Shown piece after piece: positions 15,082 through 22,500 of a stretch of DNA of 26,566 bases. Below the pieces are notes generated by a model that worked only from the letters and a program-made list of their open reading frames with translations, did no database searches and was not told the origin of the DNA. The number at the start of each line of letters is the position of its first letter. The stretch's first letter is position 1. The DNA is from Candidatus Nomurabacteria bacterium GW2011_GWF2_43_8 (lineage in GTDB: Bacteria; Patescibacteriota; Minisyncoccia; Phycocordibacterales; UBA9973). The stretch lies in contig LCGX01000001.1 in the NCBI GenBank assembly GCA_001000035.1, forward strand, positions 1-26,566, written 5' to 3'. A program made the position numbers and the translations under genes.

Positions 15082-16841
15082 TGAATAAACAAGACGAAAG
15101 CCGAACATGCCAAAACTGCAAGAAAGATTTCACGATAGAAACCGAAGATTTTAATTTTTACGAAAAAATGAAGGTACCGGCTCCGACCTGGTGCCCGGAG
15201 TGTCGCCTACAAAGGCGCTTAACCTTTCGCAATGAACGAACTTTATATAAACGTTCGTGCCAATTGTGCGGGGCTGATACACTTTCCAGATTTGACCCGG
15301 ATAAAAAAATAGTGAATTATTGCGGCGAATGCTGGTGGAGCGACCGCTGGGACCCAAAAAATTACGGGCAGGACTATGATTTTTCCCGTCCTTTTTTCGC
15401 GCAGTTCAAAGAACTGTTGAGAAAAGTGCCCCAATACAACTTGATAACCCTGCACAACACTCTCATCAATACCGATTTTACGAATATGAATCACTACCTG
15501 AAAAACTGCTATTACATTTTCAATTCGGACTACAACGAAAGGTGTTTCTACGGGGAGGAAATTGAGCACTGTTCGGATTGCGTGGATGTAACTATGTTTG
15601 AAAGCTCGGAATTGGCTTATGAGAGTTTAAATTGCGTCAAATGCTACCAAATTTATTATTCGGTTGATTGCGAAAGCTCGCACGACATTTGGTTTTCCAA
15701 GAACCTGGCGGGTTGTTCGCATTGTTTTGGTTGTGTAAACTTGCGCAGCCAGCAATATTGCATTTTTAACGAAAAGTACAGCCGGGAGGAATATCTGAAA
15801 AAACTGGAAGAGTTTGAACTGGGCTCGCATCAGGCCGTACAAAAGATTAAAGAAAAAGCCGGAAATTTTTGGTTGGAATTTCCGAATAAATATATGCACG
15901 GGGTCCAGAACGTAGGTTCCGATGGCGACTACATTTATAACTCCCGATATGTAAAAAATTCTTTCATCGTGCAAGGCGGGGAATATTGCAAATACTGTAT
16001 GTGGCTGATCGTAAAAAATAATAAAGATTGCTATGACTACACGCAATTTGGTGAGAACAACGAACTTGTCTATGAATCCTTATGTTGTGGAAAAAACACT
16101 TACGATATTATCGGTAGCATTAATGCCATTGAAGGAAGAAATATACGATATGCGACATATTGCTACAACAACATCAGTAATCTTTTTGGTTGTGTCAGTA
16201 TGAATAACCATAGTTACTGCATTTTAAACAAACAATACAGCAAGGAAGAATATGAAGAAATGGTGCCCAAAATCATAAAACACATGAACGATGTACCTTA
16301 TGTTGATAAAAAAGGGCGCACTTATGTTTATGGCGATTTTTTCCCGACCGAGACTGCCCAATTCGACTATAACGAAACATCGGCGCAGGAATTTTTTCCT
16401 TTAACAAAAGAAGAAGTGGAAGAGCAGGGTTTTTCCTGGAAAGAACCGAGAGACAGGAATTATAAAATAAGCATAGAATCAAAAGATTTGCCGGATGACA
16501 TCAAAGATGTGCCGGAGAATATCGCCTCGGAGATAATAGGTTGCGCGCATGCGGGAGAATGCAAGGAACAATGCACGACGGCTTTTCGGATAACGGAATT
16601 TGAATTTAAGTTTTACAAGCTTCACAAATTGCCGCTTCCGCGCCTATGCCCAAATTGCCGGCACTACCAACGGGTACTAAAGAGAAATCCGAACAAGTTT
16701 TGGGATCGGGAATGCATGTGTGATAAGAAAAATCATTCTCATGGAGAAGAAAAATGCAATATTCCGTTTAAAACTTCTTATTCTCCCGATCGACCGGAGA
16801 TTGTGTATTGCGAGAAATGTTACCATCAGGAGGTTTACTAG
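15081..16841 (+). CDS. Large Cys-rich zinc-ribbon/repeat protein, paralogue 2
   Basis: A 586-aa paralogue of the proteins at 11719 and 16903. N-terminal ribbons: C10/C13/C38/C41 and C60/C63/C81/C84, then WWSDRWDPKNYGQDYDFSRP. The two solenoid-closing motifs read GCVNLRSQQYCIFNEKYSREEY and GCVSMNNHSYCILNKQYSKEEY in two separate places. The C-terminal pair carries extra inserted Cys/His (CAHAGECKEQC and CMCDKKNHSHGEEKC) and ends YCEKCYHQEVY. The start overlaps the rseP stop, so it is probably translated with the protease. No export signal is seen. Function unknown; metal storage, redox buffering and RNA or protein binding are all possible but unproven. Confidence 0.85.
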   Translation: MNKQDESRTCQNCKKDFTIETEDFNFYEKMKVPAPTWCPECRLQRRLTFRNERTLYKRSCQLCGADTLSRFDPDKKIVNYCGECWWSDRWDPKNYGQDYDFSRPFFAQFKELLRKVPQYNLITLHNTLINTDFTNMNHYLKNCYYIFNSDYNERCFYGEEIEHCSDCVDVTMFESSELAYESLNCVKCYQIYYSVDCESSHDIWFSKNLAGCSHCFGCVNLRSQQYCIFNEKYSREEYLKKLEEFELGSHQAVQKIKEKAGNFWLEFPNKYMHGVQNVGSDGDYIYNSRYVKNSFIVQGGEYCKYCMWLIVKNNKDCYDYTQFGENNELVYESLCCGKNTYDIIGSINAIEGRNIRYATYCYNNISNLFGCVSMNNHSYCILNKQYSKEEYEEMVPKIIKHMNDVPYVDKKGRTYVYGDFFPTETAQFDYNETSAQEFFPLTKEEVEEQGFSWKEPRDRNYKISIESKDLPDDIKDVPENIASEIIGCAHAGECKEQCTTAFRITEFEFKFYKLHKLPLPRLCPNCRHYQRVLKRNPNKFWDRECMCDKKNHSHGEEKCNIPFKTSYSPDRPEIVYCEKCYHQEVY

Positions 16842-16872
16842 CTCGTGGATAGTTTACTAAAATAACATACCA

Positions 16873-16888
16873 ACAAACTGGAGTTTGT
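16873..16888 (+). repeat. 7-bp hairpin in the leader of the third Cys-rich gene
   Basis: ACAAACT-GG-AGTTTGT lies 14 nt before the ATG at 16903 and is followed by TAAGGATG, a weak Shine-Dalgarno. TAAAAT at 16858-16863 could be a -10 box for it. The 61-bp spacer is one of the few real leaders in this gene cluster. A 2-nt loop is tight, so the DNA cruciform or dimeric-protein-site reading is as plausible as an RNA stem. Confidence 0.45.
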
Positions 16889-16902
16889 AAGGATGAAAAA
16901 TT

Positions 16903-18609
16903 ATGCAAAGCGAAACAAAAAACTGCCAGAATTGTAAAAAAGATTTCATTATTGAGCCTGATGATTTTGGGTTCTACGAAAAAATCAAAGTCCCTCCACC
17001 GACTTTTTGCCCAGAGTGCCGGCTTGTTCGTCGTCTTGCAAGCACCAACGAACGTGTGTTGTATAAAAGAAAATGTGACTTTTCCGGAGATGAAATTTTT
17101 TCTATGTATCCGGCGGATGCGCCTTTCCCGGTTTATAATACTGACGATTGGTACTCGGATAAGTGGGATTCATATCAATACGGGATGGATTATGATTTCT
17201 CACGACCGTTTTTTGAGCAGTTCCAAGAACTTTTAAATAAAGTTCCCAAAATGGCTCTTGTCCGGCAAGGACTTTCCGTAAATAGTCCTTATGTGCATCG
17301 TGTGACAAATCCTAAAAATTCGTACATGGTTTTCAGGGCGACCGACCCAATTGATTCTTTTTATTCGTATATTGTGGAAGGGTTAAAAGATTCGAGCGAT
17401 TGTGTTTGGTCCAATAAAATGGAATTATGTTATGAATGCATTAATTGCGAGAATTGCTACAATCTTCGTTTTTCTCAAGAGAGTGTAAACTGCCGGGATT
17501 CCTCTTTCCTTTATGCTTGCAGAAATTGTTCTAATTGTATGGGTTGTGTGAACCTTGTGAATAAGGAATTCTATATTTGGAATGAACATTATTCCAGGGA
17601 AGAATATTTCAAAAAGCTGGAGGAGTTGAAATTAGATAGTTTTTCCGGAATAGAAAAAATGGAAAAAGAATTTCAGGTATTCAGGAAAAAGTTTCCTCAA
17701 AAAGCGGTTAATTCCATAAAATCAGAACAGATTTCCGGTAACGGGTTTTCTAATTGCAAAAACGTACATCAGTCTTTTGATTGTATAAATGTTCGCGACG
17801 GGAAATTCCTCTTTTCGATTTTTGATACGCAGGATAGTATGGACTATTTTGAGTGGGGGAATAAATCGGAATTGATATATGAATCTGAAAATTGTGGAAT
17901 CAATACTTCCAGAATTTCATTCTCCACCCAGTGCTGGACCGGTGCCCATGATCTTAAATATTGCGATTCTTGCCCAGGATCGAGTAATTGTTTCGGTTGT
18001 ATCGGCCTGAAGAAAGGAGAGTATTCGGTGCTGAATAAAAAATATAACAAAGAGGAATATGAAAGTCTGGTACTTAAAATTATTAAACAGATGAAAGAGA
18101 TTCCCTATATGGATAAAAGGGGAGTTCAATATAGGTTTGGCGAACATTTTCCAGATGAGCTTTCTGTGTTCGGCTATAATGAAACTGCCGCTTTTGATTT
18201 TTTTCCACTAACCAAAGAAGAGGCAATAAAAAGAGGATATAAATGGAGGAATAGAGAAAAGAAAAATTATAAAACAACTGTTGTAAGTAAGGACCTTCCT
18301 GAAACCATCAATGAAGTTAATGATTCGATATTAAAGGAAGTAATTGAGTGTGGGGAAAAGAATAGTCCCTTTTCCACGGGTGCATACCGTATTGCTCCCA
18401 ATGAATTAGCTTTTTATCGAAAGATGAATTTGCCCCTTCCGCGAGTTTGCTTTGATGTCAGGCATATGCGTCGTATTTTCAAACATCCCCCTTTTAAATT
18501 ACTAAAACGAAATTGCGCGAAGTGTGGCGCAGAAACAGAAACAGTTTATCCAGAAGACTACGCGCCGATAATTTTTTGCGAGGATTGCTATAAACAGGAA
18601 GTTTACTAG
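16903..18609 (+). CDS. Large Cys-rich zinc-ribbon/repeat protein, paralogue 3 with degraded ribbons
   Basis: A 568-aa paralogue of the two preceding Cys-rich proteins. The first ribbon is intact (C8/C11/C36/C39). The second is broken: only C58 remains, and the partner site reads YNTDDWYSD. Near the C-terminus the third ribbon has also lost its knuckles (CFDVRH in place of CPECRH), whereas the last (CAKC...FCEDCYKQEVY) is kept. The repeat core and its closing motifs (WNEHYSREEY, LNKKYNKEEY) and the block with GYNET and FFPLTKEEA are conserved. The fold has thus outlived some metal sites. The sequence after its stop (GTTTACTAGC...GTTTATTAA) resembles that after paralogue 2, suggesting a tandem duplication that included flanking DNA. 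Confidence 0.85.
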   Translation: MQSETKNCQNCKKDFIIEPDDFGFYEKIKVPPPTFCPECRLVRRLASTNERVLYKRKCDFSGDEIFSMYPADAPFPVYNTDDWYSDKWDSYQYGMDYDFSRPFFEQFQELLNKVPKMALVRQGLSVNSPYVHRVTNPKNSYMVFRATDPIDSFYSYIVEGLKDSSDCVWSNKMELCYECINCENCYNLRFSQESVNCRDSSFLYACRNCSNCMGCVNLVNKEFYIWNEHYSREEYFKKLEELKLDSFSGIEKMEKEFQVFRKKFPQKAVNSIKSEQISGNGFSNCKNVHQSFDCINVRDGKFLFSIFDTQDSMDYFEWGNKSELIYESENCGINTSRISFSTQCWTGAHDLKYCDSCPGSSNCFGCIGLKKGEYSVLNKKYNKEEYESLVLKIIKQMKEIPYMDKRGVQYRFGEHFPDELSVFGYNETAAFDFFPLTKEEAIKRGYKWRNREKKNYKTTVVSKDLPETINEVNDSILKEVIECGEKNSPFSTGAYRIAPNELAFYRKMNLPLPRVCFDVRHMRRIFKHPPFKLLKRNCAKCGAETETVYPEDYAPIIFCEDCYKQEVY

Positions 18610-18618
18610 CCATTGGCT

Positions 18619-18644
18619 AAGTTTATTAATCTATAAATAAACTT
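18619..18644 (+). repeat. AT-rich 9-bp hairpin after the third Cys-rich gene
   Basis: AAGTTTATT and AATAAACTT are separated by 8 bases, 10 bases after the stop codon. It could end or stabilise the transcript, but there is no following T-run and the stem is weak. Confidence 0.4.
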
Positions 18645-18659
18645 GCAAGAAGAGGGAAG

Positions 18660-18668
18660 TTATCCACA
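18660..18668 (+). promoter_or_regulatory. Consensus DnaA box upstream of ddl
   Basis: TTATCCACA matches the classical DnaA-box consensus exactly. It lies directly upstream of the -35 of the ddl promoter. It stands alone and no origin-like cluster is visible, so if real it is more likely regulatory or a titration site than an origin. Confidence 0.35.
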
Positions 18669-18674
18669 GGTTTT

Positions 18675-18703
18675 TTGACTTTGTGGTTTTTATTCTATAA
18701 AAT
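18675..18703 (+). promoter_or_regulatory. Promoter of the double-length ddl, leaderless type
   Basis: TTGACT (18675-18680) and TAAAAT (18698-18703) are 17 bases apart. The -10 ends 6 nt before the GTG start, so the transcript should begin at the start codon. Confidence 0.65.
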
Positions 18704-18709
18704 AAGGGT

Positions 18710-21106
18710 GTGTCAAAAACCATTTTTCGCAAAAATATAGAGAAAAAGTTCAAAATCGCCCTCCTGACCGGCGGGCCGTCCCTAGAGCGCGGAATATCCT
18801 TAAATTCGGCTAGGTCCGCTTTGGATCATCTAGGGAGCGACAACGTGGAGATTGTTCCCGTTTATTTTGACCAAAAGAAAAAGGCTTATCAGATTTCCAT
18901 CGATCAGCTTTACTCGAACAATCCTTCGGATTTTGATTTTAAACTAGCCGAGCATTCATCTTCTTTGAGCCCCAAAAAGTTGGTGGAACTTCTGCGGTCG
19001 GTTGATATTGTTTTCCCCGCCATGCACGGGCCGTTCGGCGAAGACGGGCAAGTACAGGCATTTCTGGAAAAAAATAAAATTCCTTTCGTTGGATCGGGCA
19101 GCCGGGCCTGCAAAAAGGCCTTCGATAAATACGAAGCGAATAAAATTATCAGTCAAAAAGGTTTTTTTACCCTACCGGACGCTCTGCTTAAAATTTATTC
19201 GAAAGACAATACAAGGATAATAGAGAATTTTTTCAGGAAACATAAGATAAAAAGGGCCATTGTCAAACCGGCAACCGGCGGTTCCAGCATTGGAACTTTT
19301 TCCGTATCCAGTATTGCCGAAACCCTGGAAAAAGCAAACCTGATATTCAGGAAGAGAATGGATACGCGGGTGGTGCTGGAGCCCTTCGCCCGAGGGCGGG
19401 AATTCACCGTCATTGTCCTGCAAAATAGTTTCGGCCTGCCGGTCGCTCTCATACCTTCGGAGATTGAGATGGCCTACCACGAAGGCAGGATTTTTGATTT
19501 CCGAAAAAAATACCTGCCGACCAACCAGGTCAAATACCATTGCCCGCCGAAATTCGAAATGGAAACAATCGAAAAGATAAGAACGGAGGCAGCGCAGATT
19601 TTTTCTCTTTTTGGCCTGAATGACTTCGCGCGCTTCGACGGATGGGTCTTCCCGGACGGGAAAATCTGGTTTTCCGATTTCAATACGGTCTCCGGCATGG
19701 AGCAGAACAGCTTCCTTTTCCAGCAATCCTCTCGCCTCGGCATGAGCCATAGTGATCTTCTCCATTACGTCGCCAAAAATTCGTGTGCCAGGCAGAAAAT
19801 TGATTTTCCTCGGCCGGAGAAAAGCGGCAAAGAAGGAAAAAGAAAGCCCGTTTCGGTCATATTCGGCGGGCAGACCTCCGAGAGGCAGGTATCGCTTATG
19901 AGCGGAACGAATGTCTGGCTCAAACTGTGGAAGTCAAAAATTTACGAGCCCGTTCCGTATTTGCTTGACCCGGAAAACAATGTCTGGAAGCTCCCTTACG
20001 CTCTTATTTTAAACCACACAGTCGAAGAAATAACAGAAAACGCTGAAAATGCCGCCAAAGAAGAGGGAAAAAACGAGAGTTTGATTGGTCGCGTCAAGGA
20101 GGAGCTCAAACTATCCGAAGAAGAGGCGACGGAGCCTTTTTTCCTGCCGGAGAAGATGTCCTTCGGGGAATTTGCCAGGCGGTCAAAATTTGTTTTCCTG
20201 GGGCTCCACGGCGGAGACGGAGAGAACGGTAATTTTCAGAAACTTTTGGCAAAATCGGGGGTGAGGTTCAACGGCTCCGACGAGAGCGTTTCCCGCCTTT
20301 GCATGGACAAATTTAATACGGGCGAATTTATCAGAAGTTTAAATATAAAAAATTTAGGAATTTCTAGTCAGAAAATCATCAACCTTTCTGTCTTTGAGAA
20401 ATTGGATTTTAATGTTTTTTGGAAGAATTTATGCAGGGAATTTAATTCAAAAACTTTGATTGTAAAGCCGCGTTCTGACGGATGTTCAACAGGCGTTGCT
20501 CATTTATACAATTCAGATGATTTAAAGAATTACGTGCATTATTTAAAAAACGGAGAAGCATTTATTCCGGCCAATGTTCTTTCCAATCATGGAATAGTGG
20601 AGTTACCGCACGAAAAAACTCATGAAGTTTTATTTGAAAAATTTATTGAGACCGATCCTGTGCATGTCAAAGGGAATAAACTAAAATATACGAGGAAAAG
20701 TGGCTGGGTGGAGATTACTATCGGCCTGCTTGAAGAAAATGGAAAAATGCGCGCTTTTAATCCAAGCATCACCATTGCCGAGGGTGAAGTGCTTTCAGTG
20801 GAAGAAAAATTTCAAGGGGGGACTGGAATCAATCTTACTCCTCCACCAAAAGAAATAGTTAAACAAAAAGCGGTTTTAAAAACTCGTAAGTTAGTGGAAA
20901 AATTAGTTACAAAAATTGGCATAAAAGATTATGCGCGGATTGACGCATTTATGAATGTAACTATTGGAGCGCTTATTGCGATAGAGGTTAACACTTTGCC
21001 GGCCCTTACTCCTTCCACGGTGTTTTACCATCAGGCGCTGGCGGAGAATCCAAAAATTTTTCCGCTCCAGCTGCTCGAGAAAATAATCAAAAACAGCGGG
21101 TACTGA
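18710..21106 (+). CDS. ddl: Tandem D-alanine--D-alanine ligase (two Ddl modules in one chain)
   Basis: A 798-aa protein with two complete Ddl/ATP-grasp modules, where normal Ddl is about 300-370 aa. Module 1 (about 14-360) has GGPSLERGISL, HGPFGEDG (106-113), KPATGGSSIG and the metal ligands D310, D323 and N325 (in SDFNTVSGM; the usual Glu is Asp). Module 2 (about 378-798) has GGQTSERQVSL, HGGDGENG (the usual GEDG is GENG), KPRSDGCSTG and IEVNTLPALTPS with canonical Glu and Asn. It also has a charged insertion around residues 435-485. Both may bind ATP, but the differing metal and loop residues suggest unequal roles or substrates. The product, D-Ala-D-Ala, feeds peptidoglycan synthesis. The GTG start is set by the promoter immediately upstream. 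Confidence 0.9.
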   Translation: MSKTIFRKNIEKKFKIALLTGGPSLERGISLNSARSALDHLGSDNVEIVPVYFDQKKKAYQISIDQLYSNNPSDFDFKLAEHSSSLSPKKLVELLRSVDIVFPAMHGPFGEDGQVQAFLEKNKIPFVGSGSRACKKAFDKYEANKIISQKGFFTLPDALLKIYSKDNTRIIENFFRKHKIKRAIVKPATGGSSIGTFSVSSIAETLEKANLIFRKRMDTRVVLEPFARGREFTVIVLQNSFGLPVALIPSEIEMAYHEGRIFDFRKKYLPTNQVKYHCPPKFEMETIEKIRTEAAQIFSLFGLNDFARFDGWVFPDGKIWFSDFNTVSGMEQNSFLFQQSSRLGMSHSDLLHYVAKNSCARQKIDFPRPEKSGKEGKRKPVSVIFGGQTSERQVSLMSGTNVWLKLWKSKIYEPVPYLLDPENNVWKLPYALILNHTVEEITENAENAAKEEGKNESLIGRVKEELKLSEEEATEPFFLPEKMSFGEFARRSKFVFLGLHGGDGENGNFQKLLAKSGVRFNGSDESVSRLCMDKFNTGEFIRSLNIKNLGISSQKIINLSVFEKLDFNVFWKNLCREFNSKTLIVKPRSDGCSTGVAHLYNSDDLKNYVHYLKNGEAFIPANVLSNHGIVELPHEKTHEVLFEKFIETDPVHVKGNKLKYTRKSGWVEITIGLLEENGKMRAFNPSITIAEGEVLSVEEKFQGGTGINLTPPPKEIVKQKAVLKTRKLVEKLVTKIGIKDYARIDAFMNVTIGALIAIEVNTLPALTPSTVFYHQALAENPKIFPLQLLEKIIKNSGY

Positions 21107-21160
21107 TCCCGCCGAGGGCAGAAAGTTGCGTTTTTTAACTTTTTATATTAATCTGTAAAT

Positions 21161-21319
21161 ATGTCACAAGATAGACTTATAAAACTCGCCTGCGGAAACT
21201 GCAAGCGCATAAATTACTGGTCAAGCAAGAACAAAAAACTTGTAACCAAAAAAATCGAGCTCAAAAAGTATTGCAAATGGTGCCGAAAACAGACCAAGCA
21301 CAAGGAGGCAAAAAAATAG
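21161..21319 (+). CDS. rpmG: 50S ribosomal protein L33
   Basis: A 52-aa basic protein starting MSQDRLIKLACGNCKRINYW, with a CGNC...CKWC zinc-binding pair and a Lys-rich C-terminus. This is the zinc-containing form of L33, a small protein near the E-site of the 50S subunit. Length and the YWSSKNKK segment fit the family. It lies 54 nt after ddl and 50 nt before tRNA-Trp. Pairing of a translation gene with tRNA-Trp is a common order, in which secE/nusG often follow; those are not present here. Confidence 0.9.
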   Translation: MSQDRLIKLACGNCKRINYWSSKNKKLVTKKIELKKYCKWCRKQTKHKEAKK

Positions 21320-21342
21320 CTTTATTTTCCGCAATATTTTGT

Positions 21343-21348
21343 TATAAT
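21343..21348 (+). promoter_or_regulatory. -10 box for tRNA-Trp
   Basis: A perfect TATAAT lies 21 nt before the tRNA 5' end. TTTATT at 21321-21326, 16 bases upstream, is a poor -35. The primary transcript would have a short leader removed by RNase P. Confidence 0.5.
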
Positions 21349-21369
21349 CAATTTGCAACAAAATGTTGT

Positions 21370-21440
21370 GGGTCTATAGTTCAGTGGTAGAATAGCGGTC
21401 TCCAAAACCGTTGACCGAGGTTCGAATCCTCGTGGACCCG
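21370..21440 (+). tRNA. tRNA-Trp (CCA anticodon)
   Basis: The acceptor stem GGGTCTA pairs with TGGACCC (one G-T pair). The anticodon stem GCGGT/ACCGT holds loop CTCCAAA with anticodon CCA at 21402-21404. The T arm CGAGG-TTCGAAT-CCTCG is perfect and the discriminator base is G. The 3' CCA is not encoded and must be added. The next gene's ATG begins 2 nt after the tRNA end. Confidence 0.95.
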
Positions 21441-21441
21441 C

Positions 21442-21714
21442 ATGGAAGAAAAAGTACAAAAACTGGAGAGAGAAGTCGAAGAAATACAGGCCAGAAATTC
21501 GAGGGTGGAAGCGGACAAAGCATGGGAAGTCAGCTGGGCTAGGCAGTTGTTTATTGCCGTCAGCACCTACATTATCGCGGGCATTTGGTTGGTAGTGATT
21601 CATGATACCTTTCCTTGGTTAAAAGCGTTCGTTCCTTCGGTTGGATATCTGTTATCCGTTCAATCTTTACCTTTTATTAAAAAGTGGTGGGCAGCAAACT
21701 ATGGAAGAAAATAG
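21442..21714 (+). CDS. Small coiled-coil plus two-helix membrane protein
   Basis: A 90-aa protein. Residues 1-30 are a charged helix with heptad-like spacing (MEEKVQKLEREVEEIQARN). Two hydrophobic helices follow, about 36-54 and 62-78, and a basic KKWWAANYGRK end. I do not recognise a named family. The ATG at 21442 directly follows the tRNA-Trp 3' end. RNase Z cutting after the discriminator base would leave a one-base leader, so translation is probably leaderless after tRNA processing. Its last 14 nt overlap the Nudix gene, suggesting coupling. The opposite strand has a longer open frame across the tRNA, which is a shadow. Confidence 0.8.
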   Translation: MEEKVQKLEREVEEIQARNSRVEADKAWEVSWARQLFIAVSTYIIAGIWLVVIHDTFPWLKAFVPSVGYLLSVQSLPFIKKWWAANYGRK

Positions 21715-22156
21715 AGCCAAATTTACAATTGGAGTATTTGGAATAATTTTTAATGAGCAAAGAAAAGTATTGCTAGTTCATAGAACAGATTATGACTTAT
21801 GGAATTTACCTGGTGGTGGTTTAGAAAAAAGAGAACCTCCGTGGGAAGGAGTAAAAAGAGAAGTTAAGGAAGAAACCGGATTTGATGTCGAAGTTAAGAA
21901 GCTTGTCGGTTTTTATAGCAAAAAAGATCAAGACGATTTAGCTCTTTCTTTTTTATGTAAAATTATCGGCGGACAAGCTACTTTAAACAACGAAGCGGAT
22001 AAAATTGAATATTTTGAAGTTGATAAATTGCCGCTTAATACAATACCCAAACAAGTAGAAAGAATAAAAGATGCTTTACAAAATTCTGATATAACTATTC
22101 TAAAAATACAAACAGGAAAATCCTCAATTGAACTCGCTAAAGAAGGAAAATTATAA
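21701..22156 (+). CDS. Nudix hydrolase
   Basis: A 151-aa Nudix-family pyrophosphohydrolase cleaving nucleoside diphosphates linked to another moiety. The full Nudix box GX5EX7REUXEEXGU is seen as GGGLEKREPPWEGVKREV followed by KEETGF. The ATG at 21701 (MEENRAKFTIGVF) was chosen over one 60 nt upstream because it places the first beta strand at the N-terminus as usual and gives a normal length. It overlaps the small membrane protein by 14 nt. The substrate cannot be told from the sequence. Codon use is more AT-rich than in ddl upstream. Confidence 0.9.
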   Translation: MEENRAKFTIGVFGIIFNEQRKVLLVHRTDYDLWNLPGGGLEKREPPWEGVKREVKEETGFDVEVKKLVGFYSKKDQDDLALSFLCKIIGGQATLNNEADKIEYFEVDKLPLNTIPKQVERIKDALQNSDITILKIQTGKSSIELAKEGKL

Positions 22157-22158
22157 TT

Positions 22159-22500
22159 CTATTCCTCTTTCTCAAACCTTTCCAAAACCCAACTCACGAT
22201 TGCAAGAACTATGCCAAATAGAAGTGCCCACCAAAAACTGGCTACAGTAAATCCGGGTACGATATAACTCGCGAGCATAACGAGAAGGCCATTGATAACT
22301 AATATAAAAAGTCCGAGGGTTACGATTGTCAAAGGCAAAGTCAAAAACACAAGTATCGGACGCAAGATTGTATTAATGACGCCGAGGACGACTGCCAAAA
22401 CAAGCGCCGCGACTATTCCGTCCACATGCACTCCGGGTAAAATATAAGCTGTTACTAATATAGCGAGAGCTGAAACAATAAAATGTATTAATGTTTTCAT
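22159..22500 (-). CDS. Phage-holin-superfamily-IV-like four-helix membrane protein
   Basis: A 113-aa hydrophobic protein with four membrane segments. The conserved layout includes ILPGVHVDG, VINTILRPILVFLTLPLTI and SYIVPGF, typical of the YvlD/holin 4-2 family (PF04020 type). Despite the name, chromosomal members are generally not phage lysis proteins and their role is unclear. The start overlaps the miaA stop by four bases (ATGA on the minus strand), so the two are translationally coupled. It is convergent with, and 2 nt from, the Nudix gene. Confidence 0.88.
   Translation of the reverse strand: MKTLIHFIVSALAILVTAYILPGVHVDGIVAALVLAVVLGVINTILRPILVFLTLPLTIVTLGLFILVINGLLVMLASYIVPGFTVASFWWALLFGIVLAIVSWVLERFEKEE

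Noticed and set aside
9985..21106. mreB-rseP-ddl-Cys-rich genes as one dedicated operon
   Set aside because: frr and ddl have their own promoter-like boxes and the third Cys-rich gene has a separate leader, so the cluster is more likely several transcription units.
21641..21700. Upstream ATG for the Nudix protein adding 20 residues
   Set aside because: The extra residues lie inside the preceding gene and are not Nudix-like; the ATG at 21701 places the first beta strand normally.
22159..22500. Phage holin as evidence of a prophage
   Set aside because: This family is widespread on chromosomes, the gene is coupled to miaA, and no other phage gene, integrase or attachment site is present.
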